64,000 nucleotides of DNA from an uncultured Lachnospiraceae bacterium (GCA_949949005.1 CATLHM010000013.1:1-64000); one strand, 5' to 3'; counted from the first letter of the stretch, positions 44,082 to 52,685 are shown. Notes: generated by a model from the sequence alone, not told the origin. Numbers and translations: made by a program.

Positions 44082-44757
44082 GAAAATCTTTATTACGGGG
44101 ACAGGGACGGATGTAGGAAAAACCTTTGTCACCGGCCTGATCGTGAAAAAATTAAAGGAAAAGGGCTTAAACGCCGCCTATTATAAGGCCGCCATGAGCG
44201 GCAATGAGCGGACGGCCCAGGGGAAACTGATTCCGGGGGATGCGGTTTATGTAAAAGAGGTGTCGGGAATCACGCAGCCTCTCGAAGAGATGTGCCCCTA
44301 TATCTATGAGACGGCGGTATCTCCCCATCTCGCCTCCCGGATCGAGGGAAATCCTGTGGACATGGATGTGGTGAAAAAGGGATTTGAGAAGGTCTGCGAA
44401 AAGTACGATTTTGTCACCATGGAGGGGAGCGGCGGAATCCTGTGTCCGGTCTGCTTTGATGAAAAGGAGATCTGGCTGGAGGATGTGATTCGGGAATTAG
44501 GGCTTTCCTGCCTGATTGTGGCGGATGCAGGGCTGGGAACCATCAACAGCGTAGTCCTCACCGCAGAGTATATGCGGGCGAAAAAGCTTCCGGTAAAGGG
44601 GATTGTGCTGAACCGCTTCCACCCCGGCGATCTCATGGAAGAGGACAATCGGCGGATGTGTGAGCACAGGACAGGGCTTCCGGTACTGGCCTGTGCAGAG
44701 GACGGCGTAGGGGAACTGGATATTGATCCCTCGCATCTGATTTCACTGTATGATTAG
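44074..44757 (+). CDS. bioD: Dethiobiotin synthetase
   Basis: Protein of 227 residues with the P-loop GTGTDVGKTFVTG at 8-20, the MEGSGGILCPV substrate motif near 110 and ADAGLGTINS. It carboxylates and closes 7,8-diaminopelargonate to dethiobiotin using ATP and CO2. It follows bioB with an 8-base overlap and precedes bioA by 60 bases. The gene order bioY-B-D-A with no bioF is noted separately. Confidence 0.95.
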   Translation: MAKKIFITGTGTDVGKTFVTGLIVKKLKEKGLNAAYYKAAMSGNERTAQGKLIPGDAVYVKEVSGITQPLEEMCPYIYETAVSPHLASRIEGNPVDMDVVKKGFEKVCEKYDFVTMEGSGGILCPVCFDEKEIWLEDVIRELGLSCLIVADAGLGTINSVVLTAEYMRAKKLPVKGIVLNRFHPGDLMEEDNRRMCEHRTGLPVLACAEDGVGELDIDPSHLISLYD

Positions 44758-44817
44758 TTCCTTATAGGAGTTGATGTTCACGATAGATAAGCTGCACAGA
44801 AACGAGGTAAAGTAAAA

Positions 44818-46032
44818 ATGATCTGGTATCCCTATCAGCAAATGAAAACCATGAAAGAGCCCTATAAGATCATAGACGCAGAGGGCGTCTGGCTAAAGAC
44901 TCCGGAGGGGGAAATGATCGATTCCATTTCCTCCTGGTGGAGCGTAATCCACGGATATAAGCATCCGGTATTGACCCGGGCGATCAAAGACCAGGCCGAC
45001 AATTTTTCCCACGTGATGCTGGGCGGGCTGACCCATGAACCGGTACAAAAGCTTTCCGATAAACTTCGGGAGTTTTTGCCGGGGGATCTGGATTACAGCT
45101 TTTTTTCAGATTCCGGAAGCGTTGCGGTGGAGGTTGCCCTGAAAATGGCCCTGCAGTACTATGTAAACAGGGGCGAAATGAAGCGCATTAAAGTGCTTTC
45201 TTTAACCCATGCCTATCACGGGGACACCTTCAAGACCATGGAGGTGGGGGATGATGAGGATTATCATTTTATCCTGGAGGCCTATGGCGAGAAGAAAAAC
45301 GTGATCCATATCCCCACGGAAATTCCTGCCCTGGAGGAGGCCTTTGAGAAATATCATGAGGAGCTGAATTGCTTTATCGTAGAGCCTCTGCTGCAGGGGG
45401 CGGGCGGTATGCGGATGTATGATTTGTCCTTTCTGATCCGGGCAAGGCAGCTCTGCGATCAATATGGAGTCCTGCTGATTTTTGACGAGGTGGCTACGGG
45501 GTTCGGGCGTACCGGCAACCGTTTTGTGGCGGATCTGGTGCTGCCGGACATCCTTGTCCTTGGAAAAGCCCTGACAGGTGGATACATCGGCCATGCGGTC
45601 ACCGTGGCAAATCATAAGGTATACGACGGTTTTTACAGCGACGACCCTGCCAAGGCCCTGATGCACGGCCCTACCTTTATGGGAAATGCCCTGGCCTGCA
45701 GCGTGGCGCTGAAATCCATTGAGCTCTTCGAGCAGGAGGACTACATGGCAAAAATCCGCCGGATCGAGGCGCTCACCAGACGGGAGATGGAGGGCTTTAC
45801 GGCTCCCGGGGTGAAGGAAGTGAGGATCATGGGCGGATGTGTCTGCGTGGAGGTTAGGGATGCAGGCATTCTGGAAGGGTATCAGCAGTTTGCCCGTAAG
45901 CGCGGTGTGTTCAGCCGTCCCTTCTTAAACTGCATGTATGCCATGGTTCCCTATATTATATCCGAGGAAGAGTTGGTCAGGGTGCTTACTACAATGAAGG
46001 CGTGGTTTTCAGGGAGGGGTCAAGAGCCCTGA
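44818..46032 (+). CDS. bioA: Adenosylmethionine-8-amino-7-oxononanoate aminotransferase
   Basis: Protein of 404 residues, a PLP-dependent fold-I aminotransferase. MIWYPYQQM, SSWWSVIHGYKHP and HAYHGDTFKTMEVG are BioA features; the PLP lysine is in LGKALTGGYIGHA near 247. It converts KAPA to DAPA with SAM as amino donor. It ends the biotin operon; its last 44 bases overlap the end of the convergent SOD gene. With BioD and BioB it covers the last three steps only, so KAPA must come from outside this window. Confidence 0.95.
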   Translation: MIWYPYQQMKTMKEPYKIIDAEGVWLKTPEGEMIDSISSWWSVIHGYKHPVLTRAIKDQADNFSHVMLGGLTHEPVQKLSDKLREFLPGDLDYSFFSDSGSVAVEVALKMALQYYVNRGEMKRIKVLSLTHAYHGDTFKTMEVGDDEDYHFILEAYGEKKNVIHIPTEIPALEEAFEKYHEELNCFIVEPLLQGAGGMRMYDLSFLIRARQLCDQYGVLLIFDEVATGFGRTGNRFVADLVLPDILVLGKALTGGYIGHAVTVANHKVYDGFYSDDPAKALMHGPTFMGNALACSVALKSIELFEQEDYMAKIRRIEALTRREMEGFTAPGVKEVRIMGGCVCVEVRDAGILEGYQQFARKRGVFSRPFLNCMYAMVPYIISEEELVRVLTTMKAWFSGRGQEP

Positions 46033-46513
46033 TTTCCCCGCAGCCTATTTTGGCGCCTGCGTTTCCCGATGGCTGAGTGGTGAAGTCATCGGGATTTTCA
46101 TGTATGATTACCGCTCTGCCTATGATTTCCCGAAGGGTGAATCTTTTGTCATAGAAAACGCTGTAAGCATATCCCTGGCTGCCCAGAAGCGGAGGCATGT
46201 CGCCGGCGTGATTCGGGTGGTCTGCGCCTTGGGGGTTGTAGTGCATTCCGGTGTGGTCAAAAGCATCGCTGCAGTCGCCGGATTCGTGGATATGCATGGC
46301 ATAAAAGTTACTTGAACCGGGAAAATCAATATTGGGAAGCCCGAACAGCTCCGCCTCCACCAGCACGCCGCCGTAAATGGTGTGATAAAATTTGACCGTG
46401 CCGCTGAGCCTGGGATTTTGCGCATTTCCGTTGACCCATGCGGCGGCATCCGGGCGGTTGCGCGTAAGAAGCTCCGTGAAATCAAGCCTGGGTGTGATTT
46501 GATTATTTAACAT
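45989..46513 (-). CDS. Copper/zinc superoxide dismutase family protein, cytosolic form
   Basis: Protein of 174 residues from ATG 46513 (AGGAG seven bases upstream). The family's metal-ligand regions are all present: AMHIHESG, GMHYNP, HPNHAGDMPPLL and AVIIHEN, with two cysteines. Usual Cu/Zn SODs of bacteria are exported; here no signal peptide exists, so the product would be cytosolic. Members like this are common in gut Firmicutes and their enzyme activity is not certain. Its 3' end overlaps bioA by 44 bases in convergent orientation. The shared upstream region with a response regulator contains the tandem repeat at 46596. Confidence 0.85.
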   Translation of the reverse strand: MLNNQITPRLDFTELLTRNRPDAAAWVNGNAQNPRLSGTVKFYHTIYGGVLVEAELFGLPNIDFPGSSNFYAMHIHESGDCSDAFDHTGMHYNPQGADHPNHAGDMPPLLGSQGYAYSVFYDKRFTLREIIGRAVIIHENPDDFTTQPSGNAGAKIGCGEIRALDPSLKTTPSL

Positions 46514-46595
46514 AGGAAAACTCCTGTGGGGTTTGAGATTATTATATGTTGTTTGGAAAAAGTGGTGTAGACATTCTTTTCCCGACCCGAATATA

Positions 46596-46617
46596 TTGTA
46601 AGAAACTTGTAAGAAAC
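46596..46617. promoter_or_regulatory. Tandem 11-bp repeat, probable response-regulator site
   Basis: TTGTAAGAAAC at 46596-46606 is repeated without gap at 46607-46617; a weaker copy TTGTAATAAAAC begins at 46630. The 11-bp period fits OmpR-type dimers. The site is between the SOD gene (minus) and the regulator gene at 46695 (plus), so either or both may be targets, including autoregulation. Confidence 0.6.
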
Positions 46618-46694
46618 ATCCCGGGAATTTTGTAATAAAACAATGATAAGCTGATGACAGCTCAAGGAGGAAGCAGGAAAGGAAGGCCTGGAAC

Positions 46695-47405
46695 ATGGGA
46701 GAGTGTGTACTGGTAGTGGATGACGACAGGGAGATCGTAAAGGCAATCGGTATCTTACTGGAGGGAGAGGGATATGAGGTGCTAAAGGCCTATGACGGGC
46801 TGCAGGCGCTGGACATCCTTTCTGCCCATCCGGTGAGGCTGGTGCTGATCGATGTGATGATGCCGAGGCTTGACGGACTTTCCGCGCTGATGCGCATCAG
46901 GGAAAAGCAGAATATCCCCATCATTGTTTTGAGCGCAAAGAGCGAGGACAGCGACAAGGTGCTGGGATTGTCCATGGGGGCGGACGACTATGTAGCCAAG
47001 CCCTACAATCCCCAGGAGCTGGCGGCCCGGGTGAGGAGCCATCTGCGCAGATATACCAGTCTGGGAGACATCCACAGCAGCGACCGGGCCGGTGAGATCG
47101 TAAACGGACGCCTCGTCTATAAGAGCGACGAGAGGGTGGTCTATGCGGACGGGGAGGCGGTCAGGCTTACCGCGACGGAGACAAAGATCGTGGATCTGTT
47201 CATGCGAAACCTGGGACGGGTGTTCCCGGCGGAGGAGATTTACCGCCGCGTGTGGGGGGAGGAGGCCTTTGCATCGGAAAATACGGTCATGGTTCACATC
47301 CGCCGCATCCGCGAAAAGCTGGAGCTGAATCCGAAGGAGCCAGAATATATAAAGGTGGTGTGGGGCATTGGATACAAAATGGAAAAACAGGAAAAATGCA
47401 ATTAG
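46695..47405 (+). CDS. OmpR-family response regulator
   Basis: Protein of 236 residues from ATG 46695 (AAAGGAAGG ten bases upstream). Receiver with DDD at 9-11, Asp53 in LIDVMMP and Lys in AKPY; linker; winged helix ending EYIKVVWGIGYKME. It is co-transcribed with a large unusual histidine kinase whose TTG start lies inside its last 38 bases. It probably binds the tandem TTGTAAGAAAC repeats upstream of itself. Targets beyond that are unknown. Confidence 0.92.
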   Translation: MGECVLVVDDDREIVKAIGILLEGEGYEVLKAYDGLQALDILSAHPVRLVLIDVMMPRLDGLSALMRIREKQNIPIIVLSAKSEDSDKVLGLSMGADDYVAKPYNPQELAARVRSHLRRYTSLGDIHSSDRAGEIVNGRLVYKSDERVVYADGEAVRLTATETKIVDLFMRNLGRVFPAEEIYRRVWGEEAFASENTVMVHIRRIREKLELNPKEPEYIKVVWGIGYKMEKQEKCN

Positions 47406-49863
47406 TTTTATCGTCTTTCTTTTGGGGGTGAGCCTGACGTTGGGAGGCCTGGCAGGGATCCTCAGAGATAAGCCCGCAGGAGTACGGCTCTGGCAGACAG
47501 AGAGGCTTTTTGAGGGAGATTACCAGCTAAATTACAGATTCCAGGATTATATCACGGGACGCTTCTGGAGCTTTCTGACCATGGCTGTGGGCGGCGATCT
47601 GGAACGGTCGTGGAGCTATGACGGGGATGTATATTGGGATGGCTATTATTACGGCAGTTATGACGGCGGGCCATTGTCAGAGGGGGTATGGACTGACGAC
47701 TGGCAGGCTTACCAGGACAATCTGGAGGCAATGAATGATACCTATGATGAAATGACGGATACCTATGAAGGGATGGAGCAGGAGTGGGAGAGGATTCGGG
47801 AAGAGAATGCCCGTGACGAGGCGGAGACTTACCGGCAGGGGATGGAGTCTTATCGGGAGGAGATGGAAGCCCTCCGGGAGGAGATCGAGGCGTATCAAAG
47901 TGAGATGGGAATTTCCCGGGGCTACGGAAGAAATGAGCCCTCCGATGAGGAAAAAAAGAAAACCGCCCAGAAGTACCATGACAGGTTAAAGGGGGATAAG
48001 AATCTGCTTTATACCATTTCCTATGACGGAGAGACGCTGTACGCCAATTCCCAGCTTCTGACCCCGGACGGCAAAATGACTGCGCCCAAGGGCTACAATT
48101 TCCTCCTGTATTTTGACGGGGAAAAGGTCAGGATTGTCAAGGACGGAAAAGAACTGGAGATTTACGGGGACGGCTATTACCGGGAAGAAAATTCATGGGA
48201 GAAGACAGGCGAAAGGGGGGACTGGTATGTTCCCGGCTACCTGAATATTCCGGTTGACGAGAGTATGAAGAAGGCCAGGGTATTGATTGCCGCCGCTCAG
48301 GATCCGGTGCTGTATGTGAAGGAAAACTATGGAAACGGCGGGGCTCTGCAGTATGATAATTCCCTGTACTGGATGAATTATAACTGTCAGGCAAACCAAA
48401 AACGTTTGGAGAAAGAGCTGGCCTGCCTTGTCGCGGGATTACTTCTGTTGTTCCTTGCGTTTTTGAACAGAAAAGGCAGGAGGGAGGCGGAAGCGGGAAT
48501 CGCCCTTTTCCAGGCCGGAATCTGGGTGGAATGTAAGGCGCTTTTGGTTGCAGGGCTGGTGTGGTTTGTATTATTCATCATCAAACGGAGCAATCAGGAC
48601 TGCGGCTTGTGGCAGGAACTGACTGAGGCCTGTTATTATGATTACGGCTCTGGGGGCCTGCTGATGTATGGCGGGGAGCTGTTGGAAAACACCCATCCTT
48701 TTGCCTGGGTTTTGCTGTTCTGGGGAATCTGGCTGATCTGGAATGACTTAAGGCACAACAAAAAGGTGTGGAGATGCAGCCTTGCAGGAAAGCTTTACCG
48801 GACATTTTCGGCCAAAAGCATAAGCTGGCCGCTGGCTAAGAAGATGGCCTGCCGAAACCGGGGGCTGTTTGCCGCCGTGGCGGTGTATGTCTTCGTGATG
48901 CTGTTGATGGCCATTCAGTGGACAAGCGGGTACAGAAGTACCATAGCCCTTGTATTTTTCGCATTTCTGTGTACCACGGGACTTCTTTTCCTGGCATATC
49001 TTACTGCCAGGAAAAATCTGGAGACCGCCAGGGATATGGAAACCGTTTCCGGCTGCATCAACGAAATCCGAAACGGCAATTACAGGGCTATGGAGGGGGA
49101 TTTCGCAGGGCATGACCTGCAAAAGGTGATGGCTCAGCTTGAAGATATACGCCACGGTATGGAGACGGCGGTGGAGGAGCAGATGAGGAGCCAGAAAATG
49201 AAGGTGGAGCTGATCGCCAACGTGTCCCACGACATTAAAACCCCCCTTACCTCCATCATCAGCTATGTGCAGTTTTTAAAGCAGGAGGAAGATCTGCCGG
49301 AGCATGTAAAGGATTATGTGAAGATTCTGGATGAAAAATCCCAGAGACTGAAAAACATGGTGCAGGATGTCTTTGCGGTGAGCAAGGCGGCCAGCGGCGA
49401 GCTGCCCATGCATATGGAGGAGCTGGATTTCGGAAAGCTTCTGTGCCAGACCCTGGCGGATATGCAGGAGCAGATCGATGGCAGCGCGGTATCCTTCCGC
49501 ACGGAGCTGCCCCAGGAGCCTGTGATGATCCTGGCTGACGGCCAGCGGATGTACCGGGTATTTCAGAACCTGTTCCAGAATGCCATCCAATATTCCCTGG
49601 CGGGTTCAAGGGTGTATGTGACGTTAAAGACAGACGGCACGATGGCGGTTGCCAGCGTGAAGAATGCTTCTCTGATGGAGCTGGATAAAAACAAAGATTT
49701 TGCGGAGCGGTTTGCCAGAGGAGACCAGAGCCGTACGGACGGCGGCAGCGGCCTTGGCCTGTCCATCGCCCAGAGCTTCACCGAGGCCTGTGGCGGGGAA
49801 TTTTCCTGGGAGACAGATGCGGATCTGTTTGTGGTGAAGGTTTGCTTTCAAACCCTGAAGTAG
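47368..49863 (+). CDS. Large sensor histidine kinase with Tyr/acid-rich coiled-coil sensor
   Basis: Protein of 831 residues. TTG start at 47368, overlapping the regulator gene by 38 bases. Helix 1 (about 11-33) is followed by an extracellular region (35-345) with a Tyr/Gly/Asp-rich part (YWDGYYYGSYDGG) and a long charged coiled coil (about 115-190, many E, R, M, Y). Then five more membrane helices (350-368, 380-402, 440-460, 498-520, 525-548) form a polytopic block before HisKA: His621 in VSHDIKTPLTS, and ATPase boxes NLFQNAIQYS and GSGLGLSIAQS. The mixture of a coiled extracellular part and multi-helix core is uncommon. The stimulus is unknown. Confidence 0.85.
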   Translation: MDTKWKNRKNAISFIVFLLGVSLTLGGLAGILRDKPAGVRLWQTERLFEGDYQLNYRFQDYITGRFWSFLTMAVGGDLERSWSYDGDVYWDGYYYGSYDGGPLSEGVWTDDWQAYQDNLEAMNDTYDEMTDTYEGMEQEWERIREENARDEAETYRQGMESYREEMEALREEIEAYQSEMGISRGYGRNEPSDEEKKKTAQKYHDRLKGDKNLLYTISYDGETLYANSQLLTPDGKMTAPKGYNFLLYFDGEKVRIVKDGKELEIYGDGYYREENSWEKTGERGDWYVPGYLNIPVDESMKKARVLIAAAQDPVLYVKENYGNGGALQYDNSLYWMNYNCQANQKRLEKELACLVAGLLLLFLAFLNRKGRREAEAGIALFQAGIWVECKALLVAGLVWFVLFIIKRSNQDCGLWQELTEACYYDYGSGGLLMYGGELLENTHPFAWVLLFWGIWLIWNDLRHNKKVWRCSLAGKLYRTFSAKSISWPLAKKMACRNRGLFAAVAVYVFVMLLMAIQWTSGYRSTIALVFFAFLCTTGLLFLAYLTARKNLETARDMETVSGCINEIRNGNYRAMEGDFAGHDLQKVMAQLEDIRHGMETAVEEQMRSQKMKVELIANVSHDIKTPLTSIISYVQFLKQEEDLPEHVKDYVKILDEKSQRLKNMVQDVFAVSKAASGELPMHMEELDFGKLLCQTLADMQEQIDGSAVSFRTELPQEPVMILADGQRMYRVFQNLFQNAIQYSLAGSRVYVTLKTDGTMAVASVKNASLMELDKNKDFAERFARGDQSRTDGGSGLGLSIAQSFTEACGGEFSWETDADLFVVKVCFQTLK

Positions 49864-49878
49864 GAAGCAACATAAAGT

Positions 49879-49908
49879 GTCCCTGCATCCTTTCATGGGT
49901 GCAGGGAC
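49879..49908. terminator. Hairpin after the large kinase gene
   Basis: GTCCCTGCA (49879-49887) pairs with TGCAGGGAC (49900-49908), 12-base loop. It lies between the kinase and the convergent BrnA gene and could end both transcripts. No strong T-run follows. Confidence 0.55.
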
Positions 49909-49957
49909 AGAAACAGCTCTTATATGATATTTTTCAAACCTGAATAAACAGTATTAA

Positions 49958-50248
49958 TTACACCGGTCGATATTCTTCCACCGCTTTGTCAAGCAATCGC
50001 CCAAGGATTGCAAGATAGTCTGCGCCCATGCTTTTTACCTTCTCAATGGTTGCGGAGGAAACATAAATCGTAAGAGGTTCTCCCTGATAGGGCCTGGCCT
50101 TTCGGGCTGCGGCAAAAGCTTTTTCCATATCATCCGTCAGTTCGGGAGAATCTTCATCATAAATAATGGGAAGCCGCCTGGCCTCTGCAAGCAGTTTTTT
50201 TTCTTTGTCGGTCAAAGTGGCAGTTCCATCCAACTCAAATGTTACCAT
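49958..50248 (-). CDS. BrnA-type antitoxin
   Basis: Protein of 96 residues from ATG 50248 (GGAAG seven bases upstream); an upstream extension has no ribosome site. The C-terminal half (EPLTIYVSSATIEKVKSMGADYLAILGRLLDKAVEEY) is a ribbon-helix-helix DNA-binding domain that dimerises. The N-terminal half would neutralise the toxin and the whole complex should repress the operon. It overlaps the end of the toxin gene by 14 bases, toxin first, as typical of brnTA. Identification is by gene order and fold. Confidence 0.75.
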   Translation of the reverse strand: MVTFELDGTATLTDKEKKLLAEARRLPIIYDEDSPELTDDMEKAFAAARKARPYQGEPLTIYVSSATIEKVKSMGADYLAILGRLLDKAVEEYRPV

Positions 50249-50510
50249 AGTACAACTTCCTTTCTTTCGCTGTTGCAAGACGCGCCGAAATTAATCTGAT
50301 TTTTGGATTTCGTTCTGTGTATACAACAAATAAAACGTCACCGGCCAAACCAATTGTAATATAGCGATCTTCTTCTATACTATGTGTTTGATCAAAAATC
50401 TCTATTCGATTTTTATCTAAGAAAACCTTTGCTGCTGTTTCAAATGGGATTCCATGCTTTTGAAGATTAAGTTTTGCTTTTTCTTTATCCCACTCAAATT
50501 TTAATTCCAT
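50235..50510 (-). CDS. BrnT family toxin
   Basis: Protein of 91 residues starting MELKFEWDKEKAKLNLQKHGIPFE, the BrnT signature; the RelE-like fold uses residues in DRYITIGLAGDVLFVVYTER, with conserved Arg and Lys acting in ribosome-independent RNA cleavage. It is followed by an overlapping antitoxin gene. Both are driven by a minus-strand promoter with -35 TTGCTT and -10 TATACT (50554-50582). This is the only complete toxin-antitoxin pair in the window. Confidence 0.88.
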   Translation of the reverse strand: MELKFEWDKEKAKLNLQKHGIPFETAAKVFLDKNRIEIFDQTHSIEEDRYITIGLAGDVLFVVYTERNPKIRLISARLATAKERKLYYGNI

Positions 50511-50553
50511 AAATTACCTGCCATAGTAGAAAGAGATGAGTTATTTTGATTAA

Positions 50554-50582
50554 AGTATAGCATGGCATTATTATGAAAGCAA
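50554..50582 (-). promoter_or_regulatory. Promoter of the BrnT-BrnA operon
   Basis: On the minus strand TTGCTT (50577-50582), a 17-bp spacer and TATACT (50554-50559). About 40 bases separate it from the BrnT start. Fits a sigma-A promoter. Confidence 0.6.
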
Positions 50583-50597
50583 CCGGCACTCTTCTAA

Positions 50598-50614
50598 ATA
50601 CGAAATTTTCGTAT
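50598..50614. promoter_or_regulatory. Palindrome ATACGAAA-T-TTTCGTAT between divergent genes
   Basis: A perfect palindrome with 8-bp arms and a single central base lies just upstream of the BrnT promoter and 90 bases before the ABC gene on the other strand. It could bind BrnA or the response regulator at 52835. No clear match to a known site. Confidence 0.5.
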
Positions 50615-50664
50615 CAATAATTGGTAAAAACTAAAAAGTAGATAAAAAATTGGAATTTATCCTA

Positions 50665-50700
50665 TAAAATCTCCTTAACCAAACGGTGAAGGAGATTTTA
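50665..50700 (+). promoter_or_regulatory. Inverted repeat covering the ribosome site of the ABC ATPase gene
   Basis: TAAAATCTCCTT (50665-50676) is the exact reverse complement of AAGGAGATTTTA (50689-50700), 12-base loop. The right arm contains the AAGGAG ribosome site, eight bases before the ATG at 50703. If transcription starts upstream of 50665, the stem would hide the site and cut translation. A TATAAAAT at 50663-50670 might instead be the -10, in which case the left arm would be only partly transcribed. Confidence 0.55.
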
Positions 50701-50702
50701 TG

Positions 50703-51566
50703 ATGGAACTGAAAATGACAGATTTAACCAAACAATACGGAAGGAAAATGGCGGTGAAGGGCATAAGTCTCACCCTGACCGGCGGCGTATACGGGCTGCT
50801 TGGGGCAAACGGAGCGGGAAAAACAACGCTTATGCGTCTGCTTTGTACGCTTCAGAAGCCAACCGGAGGAAAGATTCTGCTGGACGGAAAGGACGTGGAA
50901 GAGCTTGGGGAGGAATACAGGGGGCTTCTGGGGTATCTTCCACAGGACTTTAAGTACTATCCTGATTTTACGGCTCTTGATTTTCTTTTGTATCTTGCAG
51001 CGGTAAAGGGGTTGAAAGAAAAGACGGCGGGGAAAAGAGTGGCGGAGCTATTGGCGGCGGTCGGTCTTTGGGAGGAGAGCAGGCATAAGATTAAGACATT
51101 TTCCGGCGGCATGAAGCAGAGGCTGGGAATTGCCCAGGCCATGCTGGGGGATCCGAAAATCCTGATACTGGATGAGCCCACAACGGGCTTAGACCCCAAA
51201 GAAAGAGTGCGCTTCCGCAATCTCATCAGCGCCTTTTCCAAAAACCGGATCGTCATCCTCTCCACCCATATCGTATCGGATGTGGAGTTTATTGCAGAGA
51301 AGATTATGGTGATGAAATCGGGGCAGGTGATTCACTTTGGAAGCCCCTCTGAGATTACGGCAAAGATCAAAGGGCAGGTATGGGAGTGCAGGGTGCCCAC
51401 GGAATATGCGGAAAAATATGCGGCGCGGCTGAATGTCAGCAACCTGCGCAATGAGGAGGACGGAAATACCCTGCTCCGGGTGATAGCAAAGGAAAGGCCC
51501 ATGGAGGGCGCCGTTGCGGCAGAGCCCAAGCTGGAGGATTTGTATCTGTATTATTTCCGGGAGTAG
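50703..51566 (+). CDS. ABC transporter ATP-binding protein
   Basis: Protein of 287 residues; of two adjacent ATG codons the second (50703) is best placed behind AAGGAG. Walker A GANGAGKTT, signature FSGGMKQRLGIAQAML, Walker B ILILDEPTTGLD: the pattern of ATPases that pair with ABC-2 type permeases in bacteriocin or drug export and resistance. It is followed by the permease gene, then by a response regulator and kinase, a module comparable to that at 16936-20292 but in the opposite gene order. Confidence 0.9.
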   Translation: MELKMTDLTKQYGRKMAVKGISLTLTGGVYGLLGANGAGKTTLMRLLCTLQKPTGGKILLDGKDVEELGEEYRGLLGYLPQDFKYYPDFTALDFLLYLAAVKGLKEKTAGKRVAELLAAVGLWEESRHKIKTFSGGMKQRLGIAQAMLGDPKILILDEPTTGLDPKERVRFRNLISAFSKNRIVILSTHIVSDVEFIAEKIMVMKSGQVIHFGSPSEITAKIKGQVWECRVPTEYAEKYAARLNVSNLRNEEDGNTLLRVIAKERPMEGAVAAEPKLEDLYLYYFRE

Positions 51567-51608
51567 AAGACGGATTGCATAGAGCAACAGGAAAGAGAGG
51601 AAAAGAAA

Positions 51609-52685
51609 TTGAGAAAACTGATTTTTTTTGAACTGCGGAAAATTATGGCAAAGCGTCTTACCTGGGCGATGCTTCTGGTGGCGGTGCTTTTAACGGTTCT
51701 TTTGCATGTTTCGACTTATCAGAACAAGTTCGCCTTTGACGGGCAAAGACAGGAGACCGGGAAAGAGGCGGTGGCGCTGGATCAGGAGATTGCCGCCGGA
51801 TATGAGGGAGAGCTGACGGATGAAAAGGTGCGGCAGATGTTGTCAGAGCTTATGCCTCAGTCCGGTCCCCAGGGGCTGAATGTGATTTATATTTATCAAA
51901 ACGCCATGCAATCCGCGGTGGCAGCCCGATTTTCGGATATGGAGGGCAATTGGAACGGGTTAAGCGTTTCCGATGTGTTCGGGCAGGAAAAAATAAAGAT
52001 TGGCTATGTGGATGGATGGCTGGGGGCAATTCAGGATATGACAAAGGTTTTTCTGTGCCTTTCCGTTGTGGTCATTGTCATGCTTACCCCGGTTTTTGGC
52101 GGCGAGTACGGCGGTGTGGAACAACTGATCCTTTCCGGCCGCTATGGCAGGACGAAATGTGCCGCCGCAAAGGCGATTGCAGGGCTTCTGGCAGCCTTTG
52201 GAACCACAGCGGCAATTGTGATTCTGAATGTGGCTCTGGCGTTTGTGATGTATGGAAAAATCGGGCTGGACTGCAGCATTCTCTTTGCGCCGCTTTCTTT
52301 TACCGAGGGCTATATCCCCTTCAATATCACCTGCGCCACGCTGCTGAAATACCGGATTCTTCTGGCTTTCACGGGAATCATGGGTGCGGCGGGCATTACC
52401 CTGATTCTATCCGCCCTGTGCAGAAATCAAATGACGGCGCTTCCGGCGGCCCTGGCAGTCTATGTGCTTCCGGCGCTGCTGCCCTTTGCCGAGACGAGCT
52501 CTTTTTTTAGGATACTGGCTCTTTCCCCGCTATATCAGATCCTGTTTGTGGCCCTGATGTCTGTCCGGCAGTTTGCCGGCAGCCTGCTCTATGCTATTTG
52601 GGCTTTACCTATTGCCATTCTCCTTATGGCGGCAGGAGGAATTATTTCGGGAAAAATCTTTGCAGGGCATCAGGTGAGCGCATAA
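51609..52685 (+). CDS. ABC-2 type permease
   Basis: Protein of 358 residues beginning at TTG 51609, with GAGAGG ten bases upstream. One N-terminal helix (about 16-36), an extracellular loop of about 100 residues, then six helices (about 140-160, 190-215, 225-240, 255-278, 285-305, 330-350). It would form the channel for the ATPase encoded just upstream. The sequence is too divergent to name the substrate; the adjacent two-component system suggests a peptide antibiotic or envelope stress. Confidence 0.82.
   Translation: MRKLIFFELRKIMAKRLTWAMLLVAVLLTVLLHVSTYQNKFAFDGQRQETGKEAVALDQEIAAGYEGELTDEKVRQMLSELMPQSGPQGLNVIYIYQNAMQSAVAARFSDMEGNWNGLSVSDVFGQEKIKIGYVDGWLGAIQDMTKVFLCLSVVVIVMLTPVFGGEYGGVEQLILSGRYGRTKCAAAKAIAGLLAAFGTTAAIVILNVALAFVMYGKIGLDCSILFAPLSFTEGYIPFNITCATLLKYRILLAFTGIMGAAGITLILSALCRNQMTALPAALAVYVLPALLPFAETSSFFRILALSPLYQILFVALMSVRQFAGSLLYAIWALPIAILLMAAGGIISGKIFAGHQVSA

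Noticed and set aside
46596..46641. Three TTGTAA repeats considered as replication iterons
   Set aside because: Only three imperfect copies at a response-regulator promoter with no rep gene; an operator is simpler.
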